This document shows, one piece after another, positions 44,081 to 52,461 of a stretch of 64,000 nucleotides of DNA; position 1 is the first letter of the stretch, and every line of letters begins with the position of its first letter. Source of the stretch: Mogibacterium sp. GTDB taxonomy: Bacteria > Bacillota > Clostridia > Peptostreptococcales > Anaerovoracaceae. The notes under the pieces were generated by a model. It had not been told where the DNA came from, did no database searches, and worked only from the letters and a program-made list of their open reading frames with translations. The stretch is from NCBI GenBank assembly GCA_017433975.1, contig JAFRGD010000017.1, positions 157,594 through 221,593 on the forward strand, read 5' to 3'. Made by a program: the position numbers and the translations under genes.

Positions 44081-44960
44081 CCTCGGAATCGACGAGGACA
44101 GGATATTACAGGACGAACCGATGGCGCGGCACACCTCCTTCCGGATCGGAGGGCCTGCCGCGTGGTTTGTCACGGTCATAAATGAAGAAGAGCTCTCCGC
44201 GGTGCTGCGGTACCTGACGGAGAACGAGATCAGGCACATGCTGGTCGGCAACGGATCGAACCTGCTCTTTGCGGATGCGGGGTACGACGGGGTTGTCGTG
44301 CGGCTCGGCGGCGAATTCCAGGACGCCGCCGTGACCGGCGGCGTCCTCGCTGCCGGCGGCGCGTGCCTCCTGTCCCGCGCCGCGGCAGCGGCCTGCGAGC
44401 ACGGGCTCGCAGGGCTGGAATTCGCGTCCGGCATCCCGGGCTCGGTCGGCGGCGCGCTTTACATGAACGCCGGCGCGTACGGCGGGGAGATCAAGGACGT
44501 CTGCGTCCGCGCCCGCCTCATGACGCCGGACGGAACCGCTGTTTATGAGTGCGACGCCGCGGACCTCGCCTTTGCATACCGCAATAGTGCGCTCCAGCAG
44601 ACCGGAGAGATTGTCCTCCGCGCGGACTTCGCGCTGACGCCGGACGACCCGGCGGCCATCCAGGCCCGGATGCAGGACCTGAACGAGCGGCGGACGAGCA
44701 AACAGCCGCTCAACTACCCGAGCGCCGGCAGCACGTTCAAGCGGCCGGTCGGCGGCTTTGCCGCCGCGTTGATCGACCAGGCGGGCCTCAAAGGGACCCG
44801 CGTCGGCGGCGCCATGGTATCGGACAAACACGCCGGCTTCGTCATCAACGTCGGCGGCGCGACTGCAGCCGACGTGCTGGAACTGATGCAGATCGTAAGC
44901 GACCGAGTATACGAGATGTCCGGTATCCGGCTCGAGCCGGAGGTCCGGATCATCCCATAG
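44055..44960 (+). CDS. murB: UDP-N-acetylenolpyruvoylglucosamine reductase
   Basis: MurB reduces the enolpyruvyl group to give UDP-MurNAc, using FAD and NADPH. The 301-residue protein has HTSFRIGGPAAWFV (FAD), LVGNGSNLLF, EFASGIPGSVGGALYMNAGAYGG written as the central FAD region, the catalytic Ser in YPSAGSTFKRP, and the C-terminal Glu in LEPEVRIIP. It is a type II MurB as usual in Firmicutes. ATG 44055 lies inside the end of the permease gene (ATG 44061 is an alternative). The PHP gene begins 10 nt later. Confidence 0.96.
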   Translation: MNMRNPFSDLGIDEDRILQDEPMARHTSFRIGGPAAWFVTVINEEELSAVLRYLTENEIRHMLVGNGSNLLFADAGYDGVVVRLGGEFQDAAVTGGVLAAGGACLLSRAAAAACEHGLAGLEFASGIPGSVGGALYMNAGAYGGEIKDVCVRARLMTPDGTAVYECDAADLAFAYRNSALQQTGEIVLRADFALTPDDPAAIQARMQDLNERRTSKQPLNYPSAGSTFKRPVGGFAAALIDQAGLKGTRVGGAMVSDKHAGFVINVGGATAADVLELMQIVSDRVYEMSGIRLEPEVRIIP

Positions 44961-44970
44961 GAGTACTTTT

Positions 44971-45759
44971 TTGACAATTCTGACAGCATCCCAGATCATT
45001 CAACAATACCGCCTGACCCGCGACATGCATACGCATACCGTGTGTTCGCACGGAATCTTTTACGCGCACGGCAAAGGGACGATCCTCGAGAACGTCCGGG
45101 CCGCCGCGGCCCGTGGGCTGTGCGAAGTCGCCATCACGGACCACGGTCCGGGCCATCAATTGTACGGGCTTGATCAGGCCAACCTCCCGCGCATGCGCGA
45201 AGAGATTGCGCGGGCGATGGAACTCGTGCCGGGCGTCAAGGTCTGGCTCGGGGTCGAAGCCAACATCGTCGACACGCCGAGCGGCCTCGACGTGTCGGAG
45301 GACTACTTCAGCCAGTACGATCTCGTCCTCGCCGGCTACCACTACGGGACGGCCAAGGGGCATATGTTGGGCAACTGGATGACGTCCCACCGGCTGACGC
45401 CGTCCGGGAGCCGGGCGAGCCTGTCCGCGCACAATACGGATATGACCCTCCGTGCCTTGTACGGGCACGACATCATGACCCTCACGCACCCGTGCGACAA
45501 GGGCCCGTTTGATCTGCGGGCGCTCTGCAAGGCCTGCGAGGAGACCAACACGCTGATGGAAATTAACACCCGGCACCGCCACCTGACGGCCGACGAGCTT
45601 CGGACCGCCATGGAGTACGACGTCCGCTTCATCATCGACAGCGACGCGCACCGGCCGCAGGAGGTCGGGAACTACGCCGGCGGTATGCTCCGGGCGCTGC
45701 ATGCCGGGCTGGACCTCACCCGGATCGTCAACATCGAGCCGGTCTCATCTTTCAAATAA
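44971..45759 (+). CDS. PHP-domain phosphohydrolase
   Basis: The 262-residue protein has the polymerase/histidinol phosphatase fold: metal motif DMHTHTVCSHG, ITDHGPGH, GVEANIVD, AGYHYG, LTHPCDKG, EINTRHRH and IDSDAHRPQEVG. Such proteins act as phosphatases or phosphodiesterases, and those in the murB-rapZ interval are conserved in Clostridia without a proven substrate. Start TTG 44971 is supported by AGGAG overlapping the murB stop; no ATG precedes the first metal motif except M19. Confidence 0.88.
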   Translation: MTILTASQIIQQYRLTRDMHTHTVCSHGIFYAHGKGTILENVRAAAARGLCEVAITDHGPGHQLYGLDQANLPRMREEIARAMELVPGVKVWLGVEANIVDTPSGLDVSEDYFSQYDLVLAGYHYGTAKGHMLGNWMTSHRLTPSGSRASLSAHNTDMTLRALYGHDIMTLTHPCDKGPFDLRALCKACEETNTLMEINTRHRHLTADELRTAMEYDVRFIIDSDAHRPQEVGNYAGGMLRALHAGLDLTRIVNIEPVSSFK

Positions 45760-45798
45760 CAAACGACGTAACTGCGGCTTTTTCAGATAGGAGAGCTT

Positions 45799-46665
45799 AT
45801 GAAAATCGTCATCATCACCGGTCTCTCCGGCGCCGGCAAAACCAGCGCCGCGAACTGGTTCGAAGACCAGGGATACTACTGCGTGGATAACATGCCGCCG
45901 CCGCTGGTTCCGAACTTCCTCTCGCTGGTCATCGCGGAGGAGCGGATCGACCGCGTCGCCATCGTCGCGGACGTGCGGACCGGCGGTTTTTTTGACGAGC
46001 TCGAGGAGACGGTCAACGAGCTCCGCAGCGCCGAGACCATCGACTGCAAGGTCGTCTTTCTCGAGGCGTCGACGGACTCCATCGTCCGCCGCTACAACGA
46101 GACGCGGCGCAACCACCCGCTCACCGGCGGCAAGGTCAGCGCCAAGGTTATCGAGGACGAGCGGGAGATGCTCCTCGGTATCCGCAAACCCGCCGACTAC
46201 ATCATCGACACCACCGGCATCCGCGGCAACGGGCTCGCGAACGAGCTGACGCGGATCTTCATCGGCAACGGGCAGGAGAGCTTCAGCATCAACATCACGT
46301 CCTTCGGATACAAGTTCGGGATTCCTGCCGAGTCTGACCTGGTGTTCGACATGCGGTTCATCCCAAACCCGTATTACGTACAGAGCCTCCGCAAGCTGAC
46401 CGGGAACAACAAGAAAGTCCGGGATTACGTGCTCAAGGCCGACATTACAAAGCAGTTCATCCGTTCGGTCGACGCGCTGGTCAACGAGCTGATTCCGGGG
46501 TACATTAACGAAGGCAAGAGCCACCTCAACATCGCCTTCGGCTGCACCGGCGGTCACCATCGGTCGGTCGCCGTCGCCAACGAGATGGCCCGGATCTTTT
46601 CGGAGCAGGGGAACCGCGTCACGGTTACACACCGAGACCTCGACTTCATCACAAAAGGAAGATAA
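45799..46665 (+). CDS. rapZ: RapZ-family nucleotide-binding protein
   Basis: The 288-residue protein has the Walker A motif IITGLSGAGKTSA at the N-terminus, VDNMPPPLVP, LEASTDSIVRRYNETRRNHPL, and the C-terminal FGYKFGIPAESDLVFDMRF and IAFGCTGGHHRSVA motifs. In E. coli RapZ tunes GlmS mRNA; in Firmicutes the homologue (YvcJ) affects cell-wall and competence physiology. It stands next to whiA with a 21 nt gap. The yvcK gene normally found between rapZ and whiA is absent. Confidence 0.95.
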   Translation: MKIVIITGLSGAGKTSAANWFEDQGYYCVDNMPPPLVPNFLSLVIAEERIDRVAIVADVRTGGFFDELEETVNELRSAETIDCKVVFLEASTDSIVRRYNETRRNHPLTGGKVSAKVIEDEREMLLGIRKPADYIIDTTGIRGNGLANELTRIFIGNGQESFSINITSFGYKFGIPAESDLVFDMRFIPNPYYVQSLRKLTGNNKKVRDYVLKADITKQFIRSVDALVNELIPGYINEGKSHLNIAFGCTGGHHRSVAVANEMARIFSEQGNRVTVTHRDLDFITKGR

Positions 46666-46686
46666 CGCACTATTTAGGAGAATACC

Positions 46687-47643
46687 GTGTCTTTTTCGTC
46701 CGACCTCAAAGGAGAACTGTCCCGCGTCATGACCGATAAGAAACAAGAACAGCTCGCTGAAATAGCGGGCTTTCTTCGCGTGTCGGCGAGCATGCGCCTC
46801 GCGGGCGGCGGAAACTTCACGATCGTCTGCAACACCGAAAGCCCGGCCATCGCCCGGCATTACAAGAAACTCATCAAGAGTTACTTTGGCAGCACCGTGC
46901 GCCTCAGCGTCGGCGAGTCGATGGTGCCCGGCAAGAGCAACGAGAACCGCTACATCCTTACCGTGAGCCCTGAGGAAAAAAGCCAGCAGATCCTCCGCGA
47001 GACGGGGCTTCTGCTGATCCGCGAGGGCTACGATTACCTGAGCGACGGAATCTATCCGGAAGTCGTCCGTTCCAAGGGGAGCAAGCGGGCCTACCTCCGC
47101 GGCATCTTCCTCGGCTGCGGCACCATGTCCGATCCGCGCAAGGGATACCACCTCGAATTCGCGCTGACGAGCGAGCAGACCGCGCAGGACCTCCGCAAGC
47201 TGATCGGGTCCTTCGTCGACCTGTCCGCCAAGGTCAGCCAGCGCAACAAACAGTACGTTGTATATATGAAAAAAGCGGATTACATCAGTGACATGCTCGC
47301 CCTGATGGGCGCCGGCGGCGCGATGATGGACTTCGAGAACATCCGCATCTACCGGGGGCAGCGCGGCACCGCCCAGCGGCACGACAACTGCGACTACGCC
47401 AACATGGACCGGACGCTGACGGCGGCCCAGGAGCAACTCGCGTGGATCCGGGCGGTCGATGCGAAATACGGCCTCGAGAACCTTCCGCCGGAGCTACGGG
47501 AGGTCGCGCGCGTCCGGATGGAGCAGCCGGAGGCGAGCCTCGCCGAGATCGGGGAGGCGCTCAACCCGCCGATCAAAAAGCCAGGCGTCAGCAAGCGCTT
47601 TGCGCGGCTCCGCGACCTGGCGGCCAGTGAGGAGCAGAGATGA
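46687..47643 (+). CDS. whiA: DNA-binding protein WhiA
   Basis: WhiA is a Gram-positive protein with an N-terminal LAGLIDADG homing-endonuclease-like domain and a C-terminal helix-turn-helix; it is a regulator of division and sporulation. The sequence has AEIAGFLRVSASMRLAG, KRAYLRGIFLGCGTMSDPRKGYHLEF written as the LAGLIDADG core, NCDYANMDRT and the HTH segment ASLAEIGEALNPPIKKPGVSKR. GTG 46687 follows AGGAG by 8 nt. The stop overlaps the rlmD start (ATGA). Confidence 0.95.
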   Translation: MSFSSDLKGELSRVMTDKKQEQLAEIAGFLRVSASMRLAGGGNFTIVCNTESPAIARHYKKLIKSYFGSTVRLSVGESMVPGKSNENRYILTVSPEEKSQQILRETGLLLIREGYDYLSDGIYPEVVRSKGSKRAYLRGIFLGCGTMSDPRKGYHLEFALTSEQTAQDLRKLIGSFVDLSAKVSQRNKQYVVYMKKADYISDMLALMGAGGAMMDFENIRIYRGQRGTAQRHDNCDYANMDRTLTAAQEQLAWIRAVDAKYGLENLPPELREVARVRMEQPEASLAEIGEALNPPIKKPGVSKRFARLRDLAASEEQR

Positions 47644-49139
47644 TTACAAAAGGCCAGTTTTTTGAAGTGGAAATCACGGATATGGCGGAGGACGGCAAGG
47701 GCATCGGCAAAGTCGACGGCCTTGCTGCTTTTGTTGACGCCAAGGGCATGGACGGCCGGAAGCGCGGCGCGGACGACCTGCCGGCGCGGTCCGTCGTCCC
47801 GGGCGACCGAGTCAGAGCCTGCGCCGCCAAGGCCAAAAAAAATTACGTCATCGCCGACGCGGAGGAGATTCTCTTCCCGTCGCCGGACCGCGTCCCGTCG
47901 GACTGCCCGTACTTCGGACAGTGCGGTGGCTGCACGATGCGGGAACTGTCGTACGACGCGCAGCTCCGCATCAAGCGGGACCAGGTCGTTTCCAAGCTGG
48001 AGCGGATCGGCGGCGTCCAGAGCCCGCTCGTCCGGGACATGATCGGCGCGGATACCCTCCAATATTATCGCAACAAAGCGACCTTCGCGGTCGGCCCGCA
48101 CGGCGAAGTCGGCTTCTATCGCGGAAAGAGCAATTACGTCCTCGACATCGAGGACTGCCTTCTCCAGACCGACGCGGCGATGGTCTGCGCGGAGGCCCTG
48201 CGGACCTTCATCCGGAAGTTCGGCGTCTACTGCATGACGCAGTTCACCGTCCGGACCGCGTTCGCGACGGGCGAGATCATGGCCGTGATCGAGAGCACCA
48301 AAAAAGAGATTCCGCACGTGGACAAGCTGATTGAAATGCTCGACGACGCGGTCTTCAGCCTCGGCGCAGAGGCTCCCGAAACGGACGGAGAGGAGCCGTT
48401 CTACTCGCTCGAATCCGTCGCGCTCATCCACAGCGGGAAGTGCACGCTGCTCGCGGGAAAGCCGACCATCCTCGAGGAGGTCACCCGCGGCGACGGTCAG
48501 GTGCTGAAATATGAAATCAGCCCGCAGTCGTTCTTCCAGGTCAACCCGGAGCAGATGGTCAAACTGTACGACATAGTCGCGGAGTACGCGCTGGCGGACG
48601 TCCCGGCGGATCCGGCAAAAGCCGGCAGTAACACGATCGGGACGCTGCTCGACCTCTACTGCGGCGTCGGCTCGATTGGAATCTACCTGGCGGACAAGGC
48701 CGACCGCGTCGTCGGTATCGAGTCCGTCCGCCCGGCGGTCATCGACGCGAACCGCAACTCCGTGATCAACGGGCTCGTCAACACCAGATACATCTACGGC
48801 AAGGCCGAGGAAGAGCTCCCGGGCATGATGGGCCTCGCGCAGCTGAAAAAGTGGAACGAAGTGAACGAACTCGTCGACCGCGAGCCGCTCATCCGGCTCG
48901 ACCGGGCCGACGCGGTGGTTCTCGATCCGCCGCGCGCGGGCTGTGAAGAGGCGCTGCTCGACGCGGTCGTCACAGCCGCTCCGGAGCGGATCATCTATGT
49001 GTCCTGCGACCCGGGTACCCTGGCGCGGGACGTCAAATACCTCTCCTCCCGTGGATACCAATTCGTCGAGTGCACGCCGGTGGATCAGTTCCCTTGGACC
49101 GCGCACGTAGAATGCGCGACATTGATGACGAAAGCATGA
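47640..49139 (+). CDS. rlmD: 23S rRNA (uracil-C5)-methyltransferase, RlmD/RumA type
   Basis: The 499-residue RumA-family enzyme has an N-terminal TRAM domain, the [4Fe-4S] Cys cluster CPYFGQCGGC (with a further Cys in IEDCLLQ), SAM-binding LLDLYCGVGSIGIYLA, the DPPRAGC motif with downstream catalytic Cys in VSCDPGTLARD. It methylates a uracil of 23S rRNA (1939 or 747). Translation is coupled to whiA through ATGA. The length is slightly above the typical 450 aa because of insertions near residues 35-60 and 275. Confidence 0.93.
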   Translation: MITKGQFFEVEITDMAEDGKGIGKVDGLAAFVDAKGMDGRKRGADDLPARSVVPGDRVRACAAKAKKNYVIADAEEILFPSPDRVPSDCPYFGQCGGCTMRELSYDAQLRIKRDQVVSKLERIGGVQSPLVRDMIGADTLQYYRNKATFAVGPHGEVGFYRGKSNYVLDIEDCLLQTDAAMVCAEALRTFIRKFGVYCMTQFTVRTAFATGEIMAVIESTKKEIPHVDKLIEMLDDAVFSLGAEAPETDGEEPFYSLESVALIHSGKCTLLAGKPTILEEVTRGDGQVLKYEISPQSFFQVNPEQMVKLYDIVAEYALADVPADPAKAGSNTIGTLLDLYCGVGSIGIYLADKADRVVGIESVRPAVIDANRNSVINGLVNTRYIYGKAEEELPGMMGLAQLKKWNEVNELVDREPLIRLDRADAVVLDPPRAGCEEALLDAVVTAAPERIIYVSCDPGTLARDVKYLSSRGYQFVECTPVDQFPWTAHVECATLMTKA

Positions 49140-49177
49140 TGCAAACCAACCGACAAAGCGGGATTCGAGGTATGAAC

Positions 49178-49510
49178 ATGAAAAGAATTGCATTGACATT
49201 GTTATGCGTCTTGTTGGCCATCACAGTTTCGGGATGCACAAAGAAAGCCGCCGTCAAAAGCACGATCGATGGGAACATGAAAACATACTATGAAATGACG
49301 GACGGGACTTGGATGTGTGACGACCATTTATATAAATACCGGCTCGAGATCAATGGCAGAATGCCGAATGCGGCTGTGGACACATCCTTCGTATATTTAA
49401 GCAATATCGAGGAGATCTCTTTTGATCAGGCATACAAGGCTGCGGGCGTCAGCAGCAGTTCGGATGACTATTTTTCACCGGAAGAAGCGGTCCTGGTAGA
49501 AATGTACTGA
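49178..49510 (+). CDS. Small lipoprotein
   Basis: From ATG 49178 the 110-residue protein has a lipoprotein signal peptide (MKRIALTLLCVLLAITVSGC, lipobox TVSGC), then a short hydrophilic domain with YYEMTDGTWMCDDHLYKYRL, SFVYLSNIEEISFDQAY. I do not recognise the domain. ATG 49178 has GAGG seven bases upstream; ATG 49172 is too close. The sampled G+C (about 45%) is clearly below neighbours, which suggests recent acquisition or relaxed constraint. Confidence 0.75.
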   Translation: MKRIALTLLCVLLAITVSGCTKKAAVKSTIDGNMKTYYEMTDGTWMCDDHLYKYRLEINGRMPNAAVDTSFVYLSNIEEISFDQAYKAAGVSSSSDDYFSPEEAVLVEMY

Positions 49511-49555
49511 GTCGAGACGGTCGTCCGGGATCTGACGGAGAACGAGGAGAACAAA

Positions 49556-50242
49556 ATGAAGCGATCGGAAATCAACCGGGCGATCCGGGAAATGGAGGCC
49601 GCGTGCGCGCGGGAGCACTGCTATCTGCCGCCGTTCTGCGGCTTTACGCCGGAGGACTGGCAGCAGAAGGGTGTAGAGTATGACGAGGTCCGCGACTGCA
49701 AGCTGGGCTGGGATATCACCGACTACGGGCAGGGGGACTTCGATCGGATCGGGTTTTCCTTGATTACGATCCGGAACGGAAACCGCGCCATGGCGGAAAC
49801 GTACCCGAAAGCCTACGCGGAAAAGCTATTGTATTTGAAAGAGGGCCAGTACGCCCCGCGGCACTTCCACTGGTACAAGACGGAAGACATCATCAACCGC
49901 GGCGGCGGAACCCTGCTGATCCGGGTCTGGTTGTCACTTCCGGACGAGAGCGTGGACGAACGGTCGGACGTCACCGTGCAGTGCGACGGGCGGCGCTTCA
50001 CGGTACCGGCGGGCGGACAGATCCGCCTGACGCCGGGGGAGAGCATCCACATCGCGCGGCTTCTCTACCACGACTTTTCCGTGGAGGCCGGGACCGGTCC
50101 GGTCCTGATCGGCGAAGTCAGCCAGTGCAATGATGACGAGACGGACAATCATTTCGATCCGCCGATGGGCCGTTTTCCGGTCATCGAGGAGGACGAGCCG
50201 CCATATCGGCTGCTGGTGGGCGAATACCCGCCGGCGCGTTGA
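49556..50242 (+). CDS. D-lyxose ketol-isomerase
   Basis: The 228-residue cupin-type sugar isomerase has GQYAPRHFHWYKTEDIINRGGG (metal-binding His/Glu), and GEVSQCNDDETDNHFDPPMGRFP, which match the D-lyxose isomerase family. The enzyme interconverts D-lyxose and D-xylulose and may also act on D-mannose. It is followed 16 nt later by an Ldh2-type dehydrogenase, so the two probably form a small sugar/sugar-acid operon. No sugar kinase or transporter is adjacent. Confidence 0.88.
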   Translation: MKRSEINRAIREMEAACAREHCYLPPFCGFTPEDWQQKGVEYDEVRDCKLGWDITDYGQGDFDRIGFSLITIRNGNRAMAETYPKAYAEKLLYLKEGQYAPRHFHWYKTEDIINRGGGTLLIRVWLSLPDESVDERSDVTVQCDGRRFTVPAGGQIRLTPGESIHIARLLYHDFSVEAGTGPVLIGEVSQCNDDETDNHFDPPMGRFPVIEEDEPPYRLLVGEYPPAR

Positions 50243-50258
50243 CAGAAGGAGGGAACTT

Positions 50259-51389
50259 ATGGGGTATGTGAAATGGAGATATGAAGTCCTGGACCGCTTT
50301 TGCCAGGATGTGTTTGAGGCGTTCGGGTTCACCAAAGAGGAGAGCGGCATCATCAAGGACGTTTTGCTGACGTCGGACCTGTTCGGCATCGAGAGCCACG
50401 GAATGCAGCGGATGGTGCGGTACCACAAAGGAATCGAGAAGGGCATTATCCATCTGGACGCGAAGCCGGAGGTGGTGTTCGAGACACCGGTGTCCGCCGT
50501 CATCGACGGCCACAGTGCCATGGGGCAGCTGGTCGGGCATTTCGCGATGGAGAAAGCCATCGAGAAGGCGAAAGCATCGGGCGTCGGCATCGTGACGGTG
50601 CGGGAGTCCAATCATTACGGGATCGCAGGGTTTTATGCGAAGATGGCCAGCGATCAGGGGCTGATCGGCATGTCCTTTACGAACTCGGAGGCGATCATGG
50701 TGCCTACGTTCGGCCGCAAGGCCATGCTGGGCTCCAATCCGATCGCGGTCGCCATGCCGGCGGACCCGTATCCGTTCTTCTTCGACGCTGCCACCACCGT
50801 GGTGACCAGAGGAAAACTGGAGATCTACAATAAGCTGAGCAAACCGCTGCCGGAGGGCTGGGCGCTGGACAAAGACGGGCACGCAAGCACCGACGCGCCG
50901 GACGTCCTGGCCAATATCGTCGGCGGATACGGCGGCGGGATCATGCCGCTGGGCGGCAATCAGGAGGTCACCGGAAGCCACAAAGGCTACGGCTACGGCA
51001 TACTCTGCGAAATCATCTGCTCCATCCTCTCCCTTGGGGTCACGAGCGCGCACTGCTGCACGTTCCCGGACAAAACCGGGATCTGCCACGGCTTCGTCGC
51101 CATCGATCCGAAGATCTTCGGCGACGCGGAACAGATCAAGAAACATCTGTCGGAATTCATGGAGGAGCTCCGGCAGAGCCCAAAGGCGGACGGACAGGAG
51201 CGCATCTATACCCACGGCGAAAAAGAAGTGATCGCCACGCGGCGGGCCATGGAGGAGGGGATTCCGGTGAACGACAACACGATGCTGGAACTCGCCGAGC
51301 TCTGCGACTATTTGAAGCTGGACTTCAACAGCTATTTCGAGGGGTATGAAGTCGTCGACGACGGGAGCATGTTCCGAGGAAATTACTGA
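50259..51389 (+). CDS. Ldh2/YiaK-type NAD(P)-dependent dehydrogenase
   Basis: The 376-residue protein belongs to the malate/L-lactate dehydrogenase family that includes 2,3-diketo-L-gulonate reductase YiaK and ureidoglycolate dehydrogenase. It has GIESHGMQRM (catalytic His), SNHYGIAGFYA, TNSEAIMVPTFG, the cofactor-binding SNPIAVAMPA and GSHKGYGYG. It is somewhat longer than usual because of a C-terminal insertion. ATG 50259 follows AGGAGG. Its place next to D-lyxose isomerase suggests a substrate in pentose or ulosonate metabolism, closer to YiaK than to lactate dehydrogenase; this is inference. Confidence 0.85.
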   Translation: MGYVKWRYEVLDRFCQDVFEAFGFTKEESGIIKDVLLTSDLFGIESHGMQRMVRYHKGIEKGIIHLDAKPEVVFETPVSAVIDGHSAMGQLVGHFAMEKAIEKAKASGVGIVTVRESNHYGIAGFYAKMASDQGLIGMSFTNSEAIMVPTFGRKAMLGSNPIAVAMPADPYPFFFDAATTVVTRGKLEIYNKLSKPLPEGWALDKDGHASTDAPDVLANIVGGYGGGIMPLGGNQEVTGSHKGYGYGILCEIICSILSLGVTSAHCCTFPDKTGICHGFVAIDPKIFGDAEQIKKHLSEFMEELRQSPKADGQERIYTHGEKEVIATRRAMEEGIPVNDNTMLELAELCDYLKLDFNSYFEGYEVVDDGSMFRGNY

Positions 51390-51428
51390 AATTGACATAC
51401 TTGTTTTATCACGAATTGAGGTTACAGA

Positions 51429-52454
51429 ATGAATAACGACACAAAACAATTTCACGGCATTGCAGTCGATGAACCCATGAGGATCAAAGGCCGCCGCGGG
51501 TACGGCGTGAGCCTTGCGATCGCTAAGGGAGACGAAATCGAGACCTATTGTTCCGGCAGCGGCCGGTTTGGGGAGGACTTCCCGGTGGATCCGGACATGC
51601 TGTTCCAGGCCGGCTCCGTCAGCAAGCCGATGTTCGCGCTGACGCTTCTCCGATATACGGACAAGGGGTTGATCGACCTCGACGCGGACATCTCGGGTGT
51701 CGTACCCGAATTCGTAAAGATTCCGGTGACGTTCCCCGCGTTGCTGTCGCACACGGCGGGCTTCAACCTGCACGGCTTCCCGGGATACCGCGCGAAGGCT
51801 CCGCTGCTCACTTTGAAAGACGTGCTTTCCGGCGCCGGCATCACGCCGCGGCTCCGCAGGATCCGGCCGTACGGGAAGCAGGAGATGTATTCCGGCGGCG
51901 GGGTCACGCTGGCCGAGCTGGCGTTCACGCGCATGACGGGGACGACGCTGCGGGACGCCTTCGCAAAGGAAGTCGCCGCGCCGCTGGGACTGACCCGGAC
52001 CGGCTTTTTCCAGCCGCTTGACGAGGACCTCGTCCCTCACGCCGCGTTCGGCGGCCGGCTCGGGCTCAGGGAAGACCCGGAGCACGGCTATCACTATTAT
52101 CCGGAACATGCGGCGGCGGGCCTCTGGACGACGCCGAGGGAGCTCGCAAAGGTCGGCATCGCGCTCGCGAGAAGCTACCGCGAGGGCGGCCTGCTCGAGA
52201 AGAAGACCGCGGAGCGCATGATGAAGCCGGTCATCGAATCGTTCGGGCTCGGGATCATCAATTTCGGGGAGTTCACCGATTACTTCGGCGAAAACGCCGC
52301 CGGCCACGACGGAAACAACGCGGGCTTTGTCAACTGCTGGGTGTTCTCCCTGACCGAGGACCTGTGCGTGGCAGGCATGGCCAACCGGTCGGACGACTAC
52401 ACCGACTGGAAACTGACAGAAATTACTGCTGAGCTATTCAAGAATGAGAGATAA
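51429..52454 (+). CDS. Beta-lactamase-family serine hydrolase (divergent)
   Basis: The 341-residue protein has the penicillin-binding fold: SxxK in AGSVSKPMF, LLSHTAGF, and a second motif EMYSGGG in which the usual Tyr-x-Asn is Tyr-Ser-Gly. A third motif may be GHDGNNAG. No signal peptide is seen, so it acts in the cytoplasm or is an esterase/D-amino-acid peptidase relative rather than a wall enzyme. Start ATG 51429 has GAGG ten bases upstream. Followed by a paralogous-class gene 7 nt downstream. Confidence 0.82.
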   Translation: MNNDTKQFHGIAVDEPMRIKGRRGYGVSLAIAKGDEIETYCSGSGRFGEDFPVDPDMLFQAGSVSKPMFALTLLRYTDKGLIDLDADISGVVPEFVKIPVTFPALLSHTAGFNLHGFPGYRAKAPLLTLKDVLSGAGITPRLRRIRPYGKQEMYSGGGVTLAELAFTRMTGTTLRDAFAKEVAAPLGLTRTGFFQPLDEDLVPHAAFGGRLGLREDPEHGYHYYPEHAAAGLWTTPRELAKVGIALARSYREGGLLEKKTAERMMKPVIESFGLGIINFGEFTDYFGENAAGHDGNNAGFVNCWVFSLTEDLCVAGMANRSDDYTDWKLTEITAELFKNER

Positions 52455-52461
52455 TATATAT

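Noticed and set aside
51392..51420. TTGACA as a -35 of a promoter before the first serine hydrolase gene
   Set aside because: The sequence 17 bases downstream is ATTGAG, not a plausible -10.
45745..52307. Long minus-strand frames of 563, 601 and 708 residues opposite rapZ, whiA, rlmD and the dehydrogenase region
   Set aside because: All are antisense to genes with conserved motifs and show shadow-type composition.
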